Below are positions 61,373-64,000 of a stretch of DNA of 64,000 nucleotides, one piece after another; positions within the stretch are counted from its first letter, which is position 1, and every line of letters starts with the position of its first letter. The position numbers and the translations under genes were made by a program. The DNA is taken from positions 5,895,031 to 5,959,030 of the forward strand of contig CM055311.2 of NCBI GenBank assembly GCA_029255685.2, written 5' to 3'. This DNA comes from Silene conica (lineage: Eukaryota; Streptophyta; Magnoliopsida; Caryophyllales; Caryophyllaceae). The notes under the pieces are model-generated. The model was not told the DNA's origin. It worked only from the letters and a program-made list of their open reading frames with translations, and did not search any database.

Positions 61373-62904
61373 TGATACCGTCGTTTGGTACCAAAAATAA
61401 ATACCTAAGTACTACTAACAGAAGTCAGCGGCAAGTAGGGTCGATCTCCACAGGGAGGCAAGATATCAGTTCTAGGGTTCGCCTATCAGTCACAAGGGGG
61501 GTGTTTGGAGTTTGTAAAATCTAAACTAAAAACAAAGGGATAAAAAAAAGATAAAGGAAATAAAGTTCTAGCAAGGGACAGAAATAGCTAAGACAACCGG
61601 TTCACCATAATTAATTAAGCCTAGTAATCAGTTCTCAGATTAAACGATTTAAATATAATCCATGAGTTAGAGAAAATCTCCTTTCGGTCTCAATTCTCCC
61701 TAAGACAACAATAGCTTAGCTTTCGCCCTCACTACGGTCCTAATGTGTTATTACAGGCCTCACCCTTTCCAACCTTTGGGTCCAGGTCAAAGTTACCAGA
61801 TCAACTAGTCAAATGCGTCGACTCAAGTAACTAGTCGCTACTATATGTAGCATGTGACAACAAGTATTATATGGGAATAAACATGATGATTGATTAATAA
61901 CTTTCTTAATTACGGACCCCCTAAGTCTTAGCAAGGGAAACTACCTATGCATAATTAACAATAAACAAAACATAAAAGACATAACGATTAAAAGAAAACT
62001 AGAATGAGAATTAACGATTAACAATAAGGAATGAGTACAGATCTGGAAAAACGCGGAAGGAAAGGAGAACGGAGTTTCCTCCGTCTCCTCTCTACAAAGG
62101 AACGCAAAAGAGAAACTGAAAATGAAACTACTGACTAATGATTTCTGAATGAATATGAGATGTGTAGTTGACCTCCTTTTATAAGAAAGATCAACTTATC
62201 TCAACATTTTAACCTAAAGTCCAACGTAAAAGCTGAGGCCCATTAGTGGATTACTCGATAGAGCTCCAATTTCACTCGATCGAGTAAAAATCTCCAAAAA
62301 GCCGTCGATCGAGTAAGGCTAGGACTCGATCGAACACTTTCTCTCTGGCAAATACTCGATCGAGCAAAGAAGCCCTCGATCGAGCACTTTTCTTCCGAGA
62401 ACTCCTCGATCGAGTACTTCTCAGCGCGTATTTCCTGCACTGCGCACTGAACTTAAAACAGCTGCCATTTCTTCGTTACTCGTCCAAATGAAGCGTTTTT
62501 GGTGGCGTTGGAAAGCTAAGAGGACAAGCTTTCATCTCCATTTAGAATCACCTGATTATCTGTTGTAGAAATTGAGATATGGCTCTCCAAAGTAGGTACT
62601 AGCAAATTGAAGTTCTTCTTTGCTTGTTTAGCTTCCTTTCTCCATTGTGCGCACCTTAAGTAGCTTTTTACTTGGATGATTGACGCTTTCCAATGCTTGT
62701 AAGGTCTGTTCCACCTTCCATCTTCTATGAATAACTTACTTTTGACAAAGAGGCATGGTTTTCGCGACTTTTACATACTTTCCTGCAAAACAACAAGAAA
62801 TACACAAAGAATCAAAATAGGGGTAGATAGCGCATAAAACGCATGAAAATGCATGAAGATGCGTGCCAAAAGATACTAAAAAGTATATGAAATATGCACG
62901 CATC
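61373..62904 (-). repeat. Gypsy 3' LTR (Tat/Athila-like), inserted in the CACTA
   Basis: On the minus strand it starts TGATGCGTGCATA at 62904 and ends GACGGTATCA at 61373, 1532 bp. To its right the minus strand reads CTTGAGGACAAGCAAAGG and a purine-rich tract GGTTTGGAGATATT directly before the LTR start, an arrangement well known at the 3' end of Tat and Athila elements. The left edge cuts the CACTA gene. It carries the TCGATCGA array at 62255-62413. Confidence 0.75.
62255..62413. repeat. Array of palindromic TCGATCGA motifs in pairs
   Basis: TCGATCGA starts at 62276, 62305, 62326, 62356, 62376 and 62406, with a one-base variant at 62255. Successive spacings are 21, 29, 21, 30, 20 and 30 bp. 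Most copies extend to CTCGATCGAG. Confidence 0.92.
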
Positions 62905-64000
62905 AAATATCTCCAAACCAAACCTTTGCTTGTCCTCAAGCAAACTAATGCAACTAAAAAAACTAAAAACAACTAACTAACTACCGGCCTAATGGAATGG
63001 AATCGCCTCTGAGCCAACTATAGGTTATATGTTAACCGTCTAAATGCAGAAAATCAGCCACCATAAAGTTCAAAACCAAAAGCAACGAATTCATACATGT
63101 AATGAAAAACAACTTGGACAAGTGACCTCAAATGACTTGTGTACTTTGGACTCTCCTGGGTCACTTTTCTCTCATCAAACATGGGTAAACATTTATGTGT
63201 AAGAGAGAAGGATAAGAAAATGAAGACACTCTCCTAACTGCGACCAACAAATCATGCAACGCAACTAGTATGGCAAATGATTCTAATTACCGTACACACG
63301 CATATCAACCTTTCAATGACTATCACATGCCGAATACTTGCAAGTTATGGTTATGTGAGGTAAAATGGGTAAGAAGAGGAAAAAAAAAACAATATGGAAA
63401 AGAGGAGGTAACGTATCGCGCTAGCTACCAAGACTAAACCAAAAGTGGAATCATCTATCTTACTCACAAAAAAAACTTGATGCCATGTTTGGCATACAAC
63501 TCATACAACCACGGAACTTGAAACGGACAAAAACACACTTAGCTTATTTTTTCTTTTCTTCTCTTTTTTTTTTCTTTTTCTTTTTTTTCAATTCCCAAAA
63601 GGTATAATGATAAGCGCGGGAATACATTTTGTTTCTTTTCATTTACTTTTCTTTGTTTTTTTCTTTTTCTTTTTCTGCTAAGTTCGTGAGAAACAACCAA
63701 CTCCGAGTTCAAGTTCCAACATTATCAAAATACCAACTCCAAAGTGAAATCCAAACCAAAACTGATGCAATGAACGTATACCACAAGACAACACTAAGCT
63801 AGCTCGACACAAGGTAGGCTAAGATTTGGGTGTAGTTTATAGGTCAACTGGCAGTTTTTGGCTAAATGTGGAGTTAAATGGGTAAAATAAAAAATGGGAT
63901 ATGCAAGTATTCTCCTAACATGTGATATCAACCACAAAACCATGCGTGCAGGCAAAAAGCAATCAAAAGTCATACATGTGAAATGCGATGAAATGAAGGG
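62905..64000 (-). mobile_element. Internal 3' end of the same gypsy element; no genes in view
   Basis: The 1.1 kb contain no recognisable coding region. Long pyrimidine-rich runs lie at about 63541-63600 and 63640-63676. In Tat and Athila elements a long non-coding or accessory stretch lies between integrase and the 3' LTR, so pol would be expected to the right of the window. Confidence 0.6.

Noticed and set aside
63541-63676. Long pyrimidine runs as a polypyrimidine or polypurine priming tract
   Set aside because: They are about 640 bp or more from the LTR boundary. The purine tract that abuts the LTR at 62904 fits better.

Overview
The window looks like repeat-dense nuclear DNA of a flowering plant, probably a eudicot. 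It is AT-rich and filled with plant-type LTR retrotransposons (copia, Tekay/Del chromoviruses, Tat/Ogre or Athila-like gypsy), several with primer sites matching initiator tRNA-Met. It also holds a CACTA transposon with a plant TNPA-like gene, a Helitron, MITE-like pieces and one spliced host gene for a plant two-LIM-domain protein of the pollen PLIM2 type. I saw no rRNA or tRNA genes, CRISPR arrays or bacterial features. Names A to G are labels used only here.

Layout. 1-15462: gypsy-like element A with very long LTRs and no recognisable genes. Its 5' LTR carries a small TRIM (160-735) and its interior carries a young copia element F (3049-11503). A abuts a Tat-type gypsy fossil (15463-17515). 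17516-18355 is unassigned and may be old host sequence. 18356-51008: copia element G, identified by its two short LTRs and near-matching target duplications, split by a nest of about 30 kb. The nest holds copia fragment D (20515-21477), gypsy LTR pieces C (21478-23598 and 40574-40809), two chromoviruses facing head to head around a 41-bp spacer (25992-30927 and 30969-35899) with their LTRs, and copia E (40810-50506). E itself carries a CACTA-type MITE and a solo LTR.

51009-53773: the host LIM gene, five exons (51509-53177), intact by hand translation and splice-site inspection, with MITE-like DNA in intron 3 and the 3' region. 53774-54795: a non-autonomous Helitron with both termini. 54896-58876: a chromovirus-type solo LTR with a 5-bp target duplication, a 26-bp minisatellite and a 0.8-kb tandem triplication. 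59204-61372: left end of a CACTA transposon with a six-exon TNPA-like gene. 61373-64000: a gypsy 3' LTR and internal end, minus strand, that interrupts the CACTA and runs off the window.

Only the LIM gene is likely to serve the plant. The rest is layered transposable elements whose order can be read from who interrupts whom: G is older than the material inside it, E older than its MITE and solo LTR, A older than F and the TRIM, and the CACTA older than the last gypsy. The most unusual signal is a shared architecture in two unrelated elements: palindromic TCGA-core motifs arranged in pairs 20-21 bp apart.
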